Below the pieces are notes generated by a model. It saw only the letters and a list, made by a program, of their open reading frames with translations. It had not been told where the DNA came from and made no database searches. Positions 44,759 to 52,597 of a stretch of DNA of 64,000 bases are shown in pieces. Numbering within the stretch: position 1 is the stretch's first letter; each line of letters opens with the position of its first letter. A program made the position numbers and the translations under genes. This DNA is from Campylobacteraceae bacterium (GTDB taxonomy: Bacteria > Campylobacterota > Campylobacteria > Campylobacterales > Arcobacteraceae). The DNA is taken from positions 18,961 through 82,960 of the forward strand of contig JABSOM010000016.1 in NCBI GenBank assembly GCA_013215945.1, in the 5' to 3' direction.

Positions 44759-44947
44759 ATGATTCAAAAAAACAAAATCTACACCCACTACAAAAATCAA
44801 GAAGATTATCTCGTTAAAGATTTCTGCAAAATTCAAGAAAATGACACTTGGGTTAAAGCTGTACTTTATAGCCCGCTTAATGAGTCTTTATTATTTGTAC
44901 GAAGTCTCAAAGAATTCCAAGAAAAATTCAAGCCTAAAAACAAGTAA
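44759..44947 (+). CDS. DUF1653 protein
   Basis: 62 residues. IYTHYKNQEDYLVKDFCKIQ, then LYSPLNESLLFVRSLKEFQE, fit the small DUF1653 domain (GxYxHYKGxxYxV ... W/FVRPLxxF). Biochemical role unknown. An AAGGA site is 6-7 bases before the ATG. The candidate Pho box of pstS overlaps its stop codon. Confidence 0.8.
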   Translation: MIQKNKIYTHYKNQEDYLVKDFCKIQENDTWVKAVLYSPLNESLLFVRSLKEFQEKFKPKNK

Positions 44948-44975
44948 CCAAGATGTAACCAAATCATATTAAACT
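44943..44975 (+). promoter_or_regulatory. Candidate Pho box and promoter of pstS
   Basis: Direct repeats AGTAACC (44943-44949) and TGTAACC (44954-44960) have an 11-bp period and a 4-bp gap. TAAACT, a possible -10 element, begins 10 bases after the last repeat base, at 44970. The same arrangement occurs ahead of pstC. It is a likely site for the PhoB-like regulator encoded at 51926. Confidence 0.6.
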
Positions 44976-45001
44976 TCTGCATCAAAAAAATGGAGATAAA
45001 T

Positions 45002-46057
45002 ATGACAAATACAAAAAGTGTTTTAGTTTTATTAGCAAGTGTTGCCTTAACTGCAAGTTTAAGTGCAAGAGAGCAAATTAAAATTGTTGGTTCATCAACA
45101 GTATATCCTTTCTCAAGTTCAGTTGCAGAAGAATTAGGTGCAACTACTTCTTATCCTACTCCTGTAGTAGAATCAACTGGTTCTGGTGGTGGAATGAAAT
45201 TATTTTGTGCTGGAAATGGTATGAATACACCTGATATCACAAATGCTTCTAGACGAATGAAAACGAAAGAATTTACATTATGTGAAAAAAATGGTGTTAG
45301 AGATATTACTGAAGCAGTAATTGGTTTTGATGGAATTGCATTTGCTCAAGATAAATCAAACAAATCTTTTTCTGTTACAAAAACTCAATTAGCTTTAGCA
45401 GTTGCTGCTTTAGTTCCTTCTAAAGATGGTAAATCATTGATTAAAAATCCTTACAAAAAATGGTCACAAATTGATGCTTCTTTACCATCAAGAGAAATCA
45501 TTATTTATGGACCACCTAAATCTTCTGGAACAAGAGATGCGTTCGAAGATATGGTTATGAAAGGTACTTTCAAAAAAATGGCTGTATATACTGATCTTTA
45601 TAAACAAGATAAAAAGAAAAACAAAGCTTTTAAAAAGTATCACGTGGTTAGAACAGATGGTGTTTATGTTCCATCAGGTGAAAATGATAATATCATTGTT
45701 CAAAAACTTACTAAAAACAAAAATGCTTTTGGAATCTTTGGTTACTCTTTTTTAATTGAAAATGATGACAAATTAGAAGGTGCTAAAGTTAATGGTGTTC
45801 TTCCAACTCCAGATACAATTTCTTCAGGTGAATATCCAATTTCAAGATCATTATTCTTCTATATTAAAAACTCACATGCCACTAAAGTTCCTGCAATGAA
45901 AAAATATGTTTCAATGTTCATGAGTGAAAATATGATTGGTAAAGACGGAATCTTAGGTGAAATTGGACTTATTGCTTTACCTGATGCACAAAGATCAGCG
46001 TTAAGAACAAGTGTATTATCAAGAACAAAACTTACTTTAAACAACTTAAAAAAATAA
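45002..46057 (+). CDS. pstS: Phosphate ABC transporter substrate-binding protein PstS
   Basis: 351 residues from the preferred ATG at 45002, which follows GGAG by 6 bases; an ATG four codons earlier (44990) is in frame but would place that GGAG inside the coding region. Signal peptide 1-23. Phosphate-binding segments are VGSSTVYPFS near the N-terminus, ESTGSGGGMKLF, and GPPKSSGTRDAFED. It is a periplasmic high-affinity phosphate receptor for PstCAB. It is separated from pstC by an EAL/GGDEF gene and ended by two hairpins. Confidence 0.95.
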   Translation: MTNTKSVLVLLASVALTASLSAREQIKIVGSSTVYPFSSSVAEELGATTSYPTPVVESTGSGGGMKLFCAGNGMNTPDITNASRRMKTKEFTLCEKNGVRDITEAVIGFDGIAFAQDKSNKSFSVTKTQLALAVAALVPSKDGKSLIKNPYKKWSQIDASLPSREIIIYGPPKSSGTRDAFEDMVMKGTFKKMAVYTDLYKQDKKKNKAFKKYHVVRTDGVYVPSGENDNIIVQKLTKNKNAFGIFGYSFLIENDDKLEGAKVNGVLPTPDTISSGEYPISRSLFFYIKNSHATKVPAMKKYVSMFMSENMIGKDGILGEIGLIALPDAQRSALRTSVLSRTKLTLNNLKK

Positions 46058-46064
46058 CTTCTAC

Positions 46065-46095
46065 TTTATATAAAGGGTTTTACCCTTTATATAAA
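46065..46095 (+). terminator. First hairpin after pstS
   Basis: Arms 46065-46077 and 46083-46095 (TTTATATAAAGGG and its complement) enclose TTTTA. It starts 8 bases after the pstS stop. A run of A, not T, follows, so it probably protects the pstS mRNA end. Confidence 0.65.
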
Positions 46096-46097
46096 AA

Positions 46098-46139
46098 AAT
46101 AATTGAGTTTTGGAGCCTCCAAAACTCAGTTATTTTTTT
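46098..46139 (+). terminator. Rho-independent terminator after pstS
   Basis: A 17-bp stem (AATAATTGAGTTTTGGA with TCCAAAACTCAGTTATT, one G-U) around GCC is followed by TTTTT. It ends 13 bases before the ATG of the EAL/GGDEF gene, so that gene is read only by terminator read-through unless a promoter overlaps the hairpins. Confidence 0.85.
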
Positions 46140-46152
46140 ATAAAGGCATAAA

Positions 46153-47883
46153 ATGCTTAATGACAAATGGAAACAACTTATCAAGAACTTTGATTATGCT
46201 TTTCAACCCATTGTAAATATTAACAATGGTAAAATCTACGCAGTAGAAGCACTTTTACGGAACTATGAAAGAGATTTTAATGTTATTTTTGAAATTTTTG
46301 ATAAAGCGTATGAAGAAAATATGCTTTTTGATTTGGATTTTGAATTAAAAAAATTGGCTTTTAGAAAGTTCTCAAATTTTAAAATAAAAGATTTAAAACT
46401 TTTTTATAATCTTGATAATAGAATTCTTAATATTAATGATTTTGATGATAAAAATACAATTTCTTTATTGGAAAAATTTAATATAAACAAAAGTCGTTTA
46501 TGTTTTGAATTAAGCGAAAAAGACACCTTACAAAACTCTAGTAATTTATTACACCTTTTAGATATGTATAAACAACATGGATACAATATTGCTATTGATG
46601 ATTTTGGAATTGGAGTATCTGGGCTTAAACTAATGTATTTTTCAGAAGCCTCGTTTATAAAAATAGATCGTTTTTTTATTACGAATATTCATAAAGATGC
46701 AAAAAAAAGACTTTTTTGTAGCTCAATTATAAATATGGCACATATTATGGGCTCTAAAGTAATTGCTGAAGGCATTGAAGATGAAAAAGAATATTATGTC
46801 TGCAAAGAAATAGGTTTTGATTTTTTGCAAGGCTATTTGATTCAAAAAGCACAATTAGAAATTCACAATATTAGTAAAAAATATTCTATTATTGAAAATA
46901 TTATTAATAAAGACAAGAGAGTAAGTGATGAAAATTTAATTGATTCAAATTTTGTACAAAAAATAAAAGCATTAAATATCAAACAAAGTTTGTATGAACT
47001 GTTTTCTTATTTTAAAGACAATCCCACCAATACTTTTGTACCTATTATTAATGATGAAAAAGAGTTACAAGGCGCAATTTATGAATTAGACATTAAAAAA
47101 ATGTCTTATTCTCAGTATGGTTTATCTATTGCAAAAAATATTTCATTGCATTCAGATCTTACGCGCTATATGAAACCCGTACTTGCTGTCGAATTATCGT
47201 GGGGTGTTGATAAAACACTTGAAGTCTATAATATGAATGATGTAAGTAAAAAAGGGATTTTTATTACAAAAGCCAACAAATATTTGGGTTTTGTAAGTGT
47301 TGATGATCTTTTAAGCCTTTCTTATAAACGTAATATTGAAATTGCAAAAGATCAAAATCCACTAACTAAACTACCAGGAAATCACCAAATTGAAGATTCT
47401 TTATCCATTATGTTTCAATCGTATAAAGACAATACCTACCATATTGTTTATTTTGACTTTAATGACTTTAAACCTTTTAATGATTCTTACGGTTTTAGAC
47501 AAGGAGACCGTGCTATTTTAATTTTTGCAGAACTCTTAAAAAAGCATTTAGAAAAAGACTCTTTTATAGCTCACATTGGAGGAGATGATTTTTTTGTATC
47601 TTTTAAAAATCAAGACCTAAAGGAAGTAAGTAAAAAAGTCAATTCTCTTATTAAAAAATTTGCTTCATCTGTTCAAGAATTTTATTCAAAAAGAGATAAA
47701 GAAAGAGGCTATATAAAGATTATTGACAGATTTGGGATAAAAAGAAATTTTCCACTTTTAAGTGTAGCTGCCGCTATTCTGGAAATAAACTCCAACTCAG
47801 ATATTTCAAACTTTGATACCTTAATTGCCAAACTTAAAAAAGACTCCAAACTTGAAAGCGAAGCAATCACTTGCTGTTTATAA
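46153..47883 (+). CDS. EAL-CBS-GGDEF c-di-GMP protein
   Basis: 576 residues. The EAL domain (about 1-250) keeps the expected residues: Glu32 of EAL, FELSE, Asp149-Asp150 in IAIDDFGIG, KIDRFF, AEGIEDE and LQGYLI, so phosphodiesterase activity is likely. The middle (about 265-395) resembles a CBS pair, a possible nucleotide sensor. The C-terminal GGDEF-like domain has GGDDF at 476-480 instead of GGDEF, which probably makes it non-cyclising or regulatory. No signal peptide or membrane helix. It lies between pstS and pstC, just after the pstS terminator, suggesting a link between phosphate supply and c-di-GMP (inference). Confidence 0.88.
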   Translation: MLNDKWKQLIKNFDYAFQPIVNINNGKIYAVEALLRNYERDFNVIFEIFDKAYEENMLFDLDFELKKLAFRKFSNFKIKDLKLFYNLDNRILNINDFDDKNTISLLEKFNINKSRLCFELSEKDTLQNSSNLLHLLDMYKQHGYNIAIDDFGIGVSGLKLMYFSEASFIKIDRFFITNIHKDAKKRLFCSSIINMAHIMGSKVIAEGIEDEKEYYVCKEIGFDFLQGYLIQKAQLEIHNISKKYSIIENIINKDKRVSDENLIDSNFVQKIKALNIKQSLYELFSYFKDNPTNTFVPIINDEKELQGAIYELDIKKMSYSQYGLSIAKNISLHSDLTRYMKPVLAVELSWGVDKTLEVYNMNDVSKKGIFITKANKYLGFVSVDDLLSLSYKRNIEIAKDQNPLTKLPGNHQIEDSLSIMFQSYKDNTYHIVYFDFNDFKPFNDSYGFRQGDRAILIFAELLKKHLEKDSFIAHIGGDDFFVSFKNQDLKEVSKKVNSLIKKFASSVQEFYSKRDKERGYIKIIDRFGIKRNFPLLSVAAAILEINSNSDISNFDTLIAKLKKDSKLESEAITCCL

Positions 47884-47892
47884 ACTTTATTT

Positions 47893-47925
47893 TGTAACCT
47901 CCTTGTAACCATTTTTTATTATAAT
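47893..47925 (+). promoter_or_regulatory. Candidate Pho box and promoter of pstC
   Basis: Two perfect TGTAACC repeats (47893-47899 and 47904-47910) with an 11-bp period and the gap TCCT are followed by a perfect TATAAT at 47920-47925. The second repeat ends 10 bases before the -10 starts, the same as at pstS, which is the geometry of a Pho box that replaces the -35. Confidence 0.7.
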
Positions 47926-47949
47926 TTTAAAAAATAAGAAAGGTTAATC

Positions 47950-48882
47950 TTGAAGCACTCGTTTACATCAAAAAACAGAAACACTCAATTAAAAGAAGAT
48001 GCAATCAAAACTCTTTTAATTGTTGCCTCAACAATATCAATATTAACTACTTTTGGAATTTTATTTTCTATTCTTTTCGAAGCAATAGAGTTCTTTAAAA
48101 TGAAAAGTTTTTGGTATTTTATCTCAGGGAGTGAGTGGTCTCCAGGTACAGAAAACAGTAAATTTGGAGCAGTTCCAATTTTTGCTGGTACTTTTATGAT
48201 TACAGCGATTGCTCTTAGTGTTGCTATTCCTGTAGGTTTAGGATCAGCAATCTACATGAGCGAATATGCTTCTTTGAGAACAAGAGACTTTTTAAAACCA
48301 ATGCTCGAAATACTTGCTGGTATTCCAACAGTAGTTTATGGTTTTTTTGCAGCTATAACAGTAGCTCCTTTAATTGTAAAAGGGGCCGCTTTTTTTGGTC
48401 TTGAAGCCACCTTTAATTCAGCTCTTGCCTGTGGAATAGTAATGGGGATTATGATTATTCCTGTTATTTCATCTCTTAGTGATGATGTTATTAGAGCCGT
48501 TCCCGATTCACAGCGCAAAGCAGCTCTTGCTTTGGGATTAACCCAAGCAGAAACGATTAGAGACATTGTAATTCCTTCTGCAATGCCAGGTATTATTTCA
48601 GCCTCTTTATTAGGATTATCTAAAGCCTTAGGGGAAACAATGATTGTTGTTATGGCAGCAGGTTTACGTCCAAACTTATCATGGAACCCTCTAGATGATA
48701 TGACTACTGTAACAGTAAGAATTGTAGATTCACTGGTTGGAGATCAGGCGTTTAACTCACCTGAAACATTAAGTGCTTTTGGTTTGGGATTAATTTTATT
48801 TTTTGTAACTTTATTACTTAACATTATTTCATTAAACCTAATTAGAAAATTCAAAGAAAAATATAAAGTGAATACATTATGA
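47950..48882 (+). CDS. pstC: Phosphate ABC transporter permease PstC
   Basis: 310 residues with six membrane helices. The binding-protein-dependent permease motif is EAMG-like: FRAVPDSQRKAALALG loop with GLSKALGETMIV. It begins with TTG at 47950, preceded by AAAGG. It overlaps pstA by 4 bases. Inner-membrane half of the phosphate channel with PstA. Confidence 0.95.
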   Translation: MKHSFTSKNRNTQLKEDAIKTLLIVASTISILTTFGILFSILFEAIEFFKMKSFWYFISGSEWSPGTENSKFGAVPIFAGTFMITAIALSVAIPVGLGSAIYMSEYASLRTRDFLKPMLEILAGIPTVVYGFFAAITVAPLIVKGAAFFGLEATFNSALACGIVMGIMIIPVISSLSDDVIRAVPDSQRKAALALGLTQAETIRDIVIPSAMPGIISASLLGLSKALGETMIVVMAAGLRPNLSWNPLDDMTTVTVRIVDSLVGDQAFNSPETLSAFGLGLILFFVTLLLNIISLNLIRKFKEKYKVNTL

Positions 48883-50066
48883 TTTTAAATAAAAACAAAA
48901 GAAGTAACAATAACCCGTTCTACGATGAAACATTGAAAAAAAGACATAAAAAAGCAGCAAGGTTTAAAGCTTTTACTTTAACCTCTTTGGTTTTCTCTGT
49001 TTTATTCTTGGTTTTCTTTTTAAGTGATATTGTTGGAAAAGGTATGCCTGCATTTAAACAAGCCTATCTCAATATAGAAATTACTTATAATGAAAAATCA
49101 CTTAATAATACACGTTTAGCTGTTGAAAAAAAATACAGAAGATTAATATCCAGAGCGTGGTTAAGAAATATCCCTAGACAGGTTAGAGAAAATCCAAGTT
49201 TAATGAATACAAGCTCACTTCAATGGGTATTAGCAGATGATCAAGTTGATCAATATTTAAAAGGTCATTATTCAAAACTAAAGAAAAAAGATTTAGAAAC
49301 TGTAAAAGAATTAACAAAGTACAATTTTTTAAGACTTAGTTTTACCACTATCTTTTTTTCAAATGGGGATTCAAAAATTCCTGAGTATGCAGGTATTAAA
49401 TCCGCATTTATTGGTTCTATTTTAACCCTTTTAATAACTATGGCATTTGCATTTCCTATTGGAGTTATGACAGCAATTTATTTAGAAGAATTTGCTAGTG
49501 ATAATAAATTTACTAGAATTATTGAAATTAATATTAACAATCTGGCTGCTATTCCATCCATTTTATTTGGTCTCTTAGGTTTAGCTATTTTCATATCCTT
49601 ATTTGGAATGCCAAGAAGCTCACCTTTGGTTGGAGGATTAACGCTGGCACTTATGACTTTGCCTATTATCATAGTAAGTTCACGAGCAGCGTTACGTTCA
49701 GTACCAGATTCAATTAGACAAGCAGGATTTGCTCTTGGCTTAACAAAAATACAAGTTACCAAAGATCATGTTTTACCTTTGGCTTTTCCTGGTATTTTAA
49801 CCGGTTCAATTATTGGTCTTGCCCAAGCAATGGGTGAAACTGCGCCTTTGATTATTATTGGAATGATTGCATTTATTCCTGATTCTCCAAGTTCTTTTGT
49901 AGAAGCAGCAACCGTTATGCCAGCACAATTATTTACGTGGGCAGGAATGCCTGAGCGAATGTATATAGAAAAAACAGCCGCAGGAATCATGGTTTTATTA
50001 ACCTTACTTATTTCATTAAATGGTATTGCTATTTATTTAAGAAAAAAGTATGAAGTTAAATGGTGA
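48879..50066 (+). CDS. pstA: Phosphate ABC transporter permease PstA
   Basis: 395 residues, longer than E. coli PstA (296) because of a polar segment at about 58-150 between the first and second membrane helices, presumably periplasmic. The permease loop is RSVPDSIRQAGFALGLTKIQ followed by GLAQAMGETAPLIIIG. It pairs with PstC. Its start overlaps the pstC stop. A terminator-like hairpin and a structured repeat lie between it and pstB. Confidence 0.95.
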   Translation: MILNKNKRSNNNPFYDETLKKRHKKAARFKAFTLTSLVFSVLFLVFFLSDIVGKGMPAFKQAYLNIEITYNEKSLNNTRLAVEKKYRRLISRAWLRNIPRQVRENPSLMNTSSLQWVLADDQVDQYLKGHYSKLKKKDLETVKELTKYNFLRLSFTTIFFSNGDSKIPEYAGIKSAFIGSILTLLITMAFAFPIGVMTAIYLEEFASDNKFTRIIEININNLAAIPSILFGLLGLAIFISLFGMPRSSPLVGGLTLALMTLPIIIVSSRAALRSVPDSIRQAGFALGLTKIQVTKDHVLPLAFPGILTGSIIGLAQAMGETAPLIIIGMIAFIPDSPSSFVEAATVMPAQLFTWAGMPERMYIEKTAAGIMVLLTLLISLNGIAIYLRKKYEVKW

Positions 50067-50076
50067 GAATCGTTAA

Positions 50077-50102
50077 AAAAGAGTGAACTGCTTCACTCTT
50101 TT
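50077..50102 (+). terminator. Hairpin between pstA and pstB
   Basis: Arms 50077-50087 and 50092-50102 (AAAAGAGTGAA/TTCACTCTTTT) form an 11-bp stem with loop CTGC. The arm itself ends in four T but no further run follows. It may cut pstB-phoU expression relative to pstCA. Confidence 0.65.
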
Positions 50103-50104
50103 AG

Positions 50105-50214
50105 ATTCGGAACCGTAGTTGTTGTGTGAGGTACGAACACCAACGAAGGTAAGCGTTAAATTCGGAACCGTAGCCGTTGTGTGAGGTACGAACACCGGTG
50201 AAGGCAAACGTAAG
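50105..50214 (+). repeat. Tandem 55-nt structured repeat
   Basis: Two head-to-tail units, 50105-50159 and 50160-50214, are identical at 46 of 55 positions. Each starts ATTCGGAACCGTAG. In each unit bases 14-17 and 20-23 pair with 33-40, with a bulged TT at 18-19 and a 9-base loop GAGGTACGA. The TT at 15-16 becomes CC in unit 2 while AA at 38-39 becomes GG, keeping the pairs. This points to selection for a stem, in RNA or DNA. No ORF with sense is seen in the spacer. Confidence 0.8.
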
Positions 50215-50302
50215 ATGATTGCCCTCACTAAAATACGAAAAATGATTAACTTAATTAGATTAGAAAGACAAAAAAAAGAGCCCCTAGAAAGAAGGAAAAA
50301 GA

Positions 50303-51121
50303 ATGAATCAAGAAATAATCGAAAAAACGAAGAACAAATCAAAAGATGAATCAAATAAAAACTTAATAACAAAAGTAAATGTAAATAAGTTAAACCTTTG
50401 GTACGGAGACAATCAAGCATTAGATGATATTAATATTGATATTTATGAACACAAAATTACTGCATTAATTGGACCATCTGGTTGTGGCAAATCCACATTT
50501 CTTAGATGTTTAAACAGAATGAATGATTTAATCTCTGCTGTTAAGATTAAAGGGGAAGTAATCATTGATAAAAAGAATATTTACGATAAAGATATTGATG
50601 AAGTAAGTGTAAGAAAAAAAATTGGAATGGTATTTCAACAACCCAATCCTTTCCCAAAATCAATTTATGATAATGTTGCTTATGCAGCTTTAAAACATTC
50701 TATTGTAAAAAAAGGAAGTGCTTGTGATGAATTGGTTGAAAAATCCCTAAGAGATTCAGGTTTATGGAATGAAGTAAAAGATAAATTAAATCATCCAGGA
50801 ACTTCTTTATCAGGGGGTCAACAACAACGACTGTGTATTGCAAGAACTATTGCTATTCAACCAGAAGTTATTTTAATGGATGAACCAACATCTGCACTTG
50901 ATCCTATTTCAACTGAAAAAATTGAAGCATTAATGCTTGAATTAAAACAGAAATATACCATTATTACAGTAACGCATAATATGCAACAAGCTGCACGAGT
51001 TGCAGATTATACAGCGTTTTTCCACTTAGGTGAGTTAATAGAATATGATGAAACAGAAAACGTATTTATCAATCCTAAACTTAAAAAAACTGAAGATTAT
51101 ATTACAGGAAGGTTTGGATAA
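50303..51121 (+). CDS. pstB: Phosphate ABC transporter ATPase PstB
   Basis: 272 residues. Walker [12 protein letters not shown]-loop [10 protein letters not shown], signature [13 protein letters not shown], Walker [13 protein letters not shown] and the switch His in [12 protein letters not shown] are all present. It energises phosphate uptake through PstCA. It begins with a polar Lys/Asn/Glu-rich extension of about 25 residues. It is 236 bases from pstA. It ends at the first base of the phoU ATG. Confidence 0.97.
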   Translation: MNQEIIEKTKNKSKDESNKNLITKVNVNKLNLWYGDNQALDDINIDIYEHKITALIGPSGCGKSTFLRCLNRMNDLISAVKIKGEVIIDKKNIYDKDIDEVSVRKKIGMVFQQPNPFPKSIYDNVAYAALKHSIVKKGSACDELVEKSLRDSGLWNEVKDKLNHPGTSLSGGQQQRLCIARTIAIQPEVILMDEPTSALDPISTEKIEALMLELKQKYTIITVTHNMQQAARVADYTAFFHLGELIEYDETENVFINPKLKKTEDYITGRFG

Positions 51122-51786
51122 TGTTAAAAACATATGAACAAAAAGTAGAAACAATAACAGAAGCGATATGTGAATTAGGTAGATTGGTATTGGATTCAAA
51201 TAAAAAAGCCTTAGATGCTTTAAAAAACAATAATATTGAAGCATTAAATGAGATTACTGTTCCCTCAAAAAAACTTACCATTAAATCCAATGAAATTGAT
51301 AATCTAATTGTAACAACTCTTGCTTTATATTCTCCCGAAGCAAGAGATTTAAGACAAATGGTTGCTTATTTAAAAATCACTAATGAATTAATACGAGCAG
51401 GTTCTAATACTAAAACTTTTATTAAAGGATTTAGACGTTCTTACAGTGAAGATATTAATACTGCTGCTATTTTGGAATATGTAATTCCACTTTTAAAAGC
51501 ATCAACACAAGCATTAGCAATTACTATTTCAATGATTGAAAATAATGATATACAAACTATTGAAGAAAACTACAACAGAGTGTTAGTAGAAGAAAGTAAA
51601 ACAGACGATTTATATTCAATGATCGAAAAAAATATTTTAAAACTTATTTCTAAACATTTAGAACTTTCAAAAGATTATTTTGATCTTTTATCTTCTTTTA
51701 GACGTTTAGAAAAAATTGCTGACAGAGCTTCTAGTATTGCAAATCTACTTTTATTCGCAAACTTAGGTGGGGAACTTAACTCATAA
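51121..51786 (+). CDS. phoU: Phosphate signalling protein PhoU
   Basis: 221 residues in two three-helix repeats, as in PhoU. The metal-binding-type motifs are ARDLRQMVAYLKITNELIRA in the first repeat and RRLEKIADRASSIAN in the second. PhoU links PstSCAB to the PhoR kinase and shuts the Pho response when phosphate is plentiful. It is translationally coupled to pstB and is followed by a perfect inverted repeat. Confidence 0.94.
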   Translation: MLKTYEQKVETITEAICELGRLVLDSNKKALDALKNNNIEALNEITVPSKKLTIKSNEIDNLIVTTLALYSPEARDLRQMVAYLKITNELIRAGSNTKTFIKGFRRSYSEDINTAAILEYVIPLLKASTQALAITISMIENNDIQTIEENYNRVLVEESKTDDLYSMIEKNILKLISKHLELSKDYFDLLSSFRRLEKIADRASSIANLLLFANLGGELNS

Positions 51787-51794
51787 GTTACTTC

Positions 51795-51826
51795 GTTAAT
51801 ATTCTAAAAAAATTTAGAATATTAAC
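51795..51826 (+). terminator. Perfect 14-bp inverted repeat after phoU
   Basis: Arms 51795-51808 and 51813-51826 (GTTAATATTCTAAA and complement) with loop AAAA lie 8 bases after the phoU stop. No T-run follows, so it may mark an mRNA end or be a regulatory site ahead of the response regulator gene. Confidence 0.5.
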
Positions 51827-51925
51827 ATCCAAGTAAATTCACAAATTAACCTCATAATATTGAATTAATAATTCTCTTTAAAGTAAAAGATAATAAAATA
51901 AATAAAAGCATTTGAAAGGTCTTTA

Positions 51926-52597
51926 ATGGACAAAAGTTTAATATTAATTGTTGAAGATGAAGAAGATATTTTAGAACTTCTGGAATATACCTTACAAAAA
52001 GAAAATTATGAAACTATTGGTTTTTTAAATGTAAACAAACAACTCTATGAAGTTATTGAAGAAGAAACCATTCATCTCATCTTAATGGATAGGAATTTAC
52101 CTGGAATTGATGGAACAACCTTTATTGCAGATATTAGAGATAAGGGATATAACTACCCCGTTATTTATTTGACCGCAAAAGACAAAGATGAAGATATTCT
52201 TGAAGGTTTTGAACATTATGCAGACGATTATATTACCAAACCTTTTAAAATTAAAGAATTAAATGCAAGAATTAAAGCTGTACTAAAAAGAAGTAATAAA
52301 AAAATTGATGTATTAAAAATAAAAGACATTGTTTACAAATCTCAGAAAAAAAGATTTTTCATTGAGAACGAAGAAATAGATTTAACCCAATTAGAACATG
52401 ATTTATTACTGGAATTTTTTAAAAACAAAGATATTTTATTATCAAGAGAGTATTTACTTGAAAGTGTATGGAAAGATTCTTATGATAAAAAACTAAAAAC
52501 AGTAAATGTTGCTTTAAACCGTTTAAAAACAAAAATAGACCCGCAAGGAACAAAAGATTACATCAAATCTGTTAGAGGAGAAGGATATATATTTTGA
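51926..52597 (+). CDS. OmpR/PhoB-family response regulator
   Basis: 223 residues. Receiver domain with acidic pocket Glu10-Asp11-Glu12, phospho-acceptor Asp55 in LILMDRNLPG, Thr83 and Lys105 in ITKPF; C-terminal winged helix with LTQLEHDLLLEFF and VNVALNRLKTKI. Placement after pstCAB-phoU and beside a sensor kinase makes it the likely PhoB of this organism, acting at the TGTAACC-N4-TGTAACC sites (inference). The stop overlaps the kinase gene by 4 bases. Confidence 0.92.
   Translation: MDKSLILIVEDEEDILELLEYTLQKENYETIGFLNVNKQLYEVIEEETIHLILMDRNLPGIDGTTFIADIRDKGYNYPVIYLTAKDKDEDILEGFEHYADDYITKPFKIKELNARIKAVLKRSNKKIDVLKIKDIVYKSQKKRFFIENEEIDLTQLEHDLLLEFFKNKDILLSREYLLESVWKDSYDKKLKTVNVALNRLKTKIDPQGTKDYIKSVRGEGYIF

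Noticed and set aside
50105..50214. CRISPR array
   Set aside because: Only two contiguous 55-nt units without spacers and no cas gene in the window.
50073..50420. Minus-strand open frame across the pstA-pstB spacer
   Set aside because: It runs through the hairpin and the structured repeat and into pstB, is Leu/Phe-rich low complexity, and has no ribosome site.
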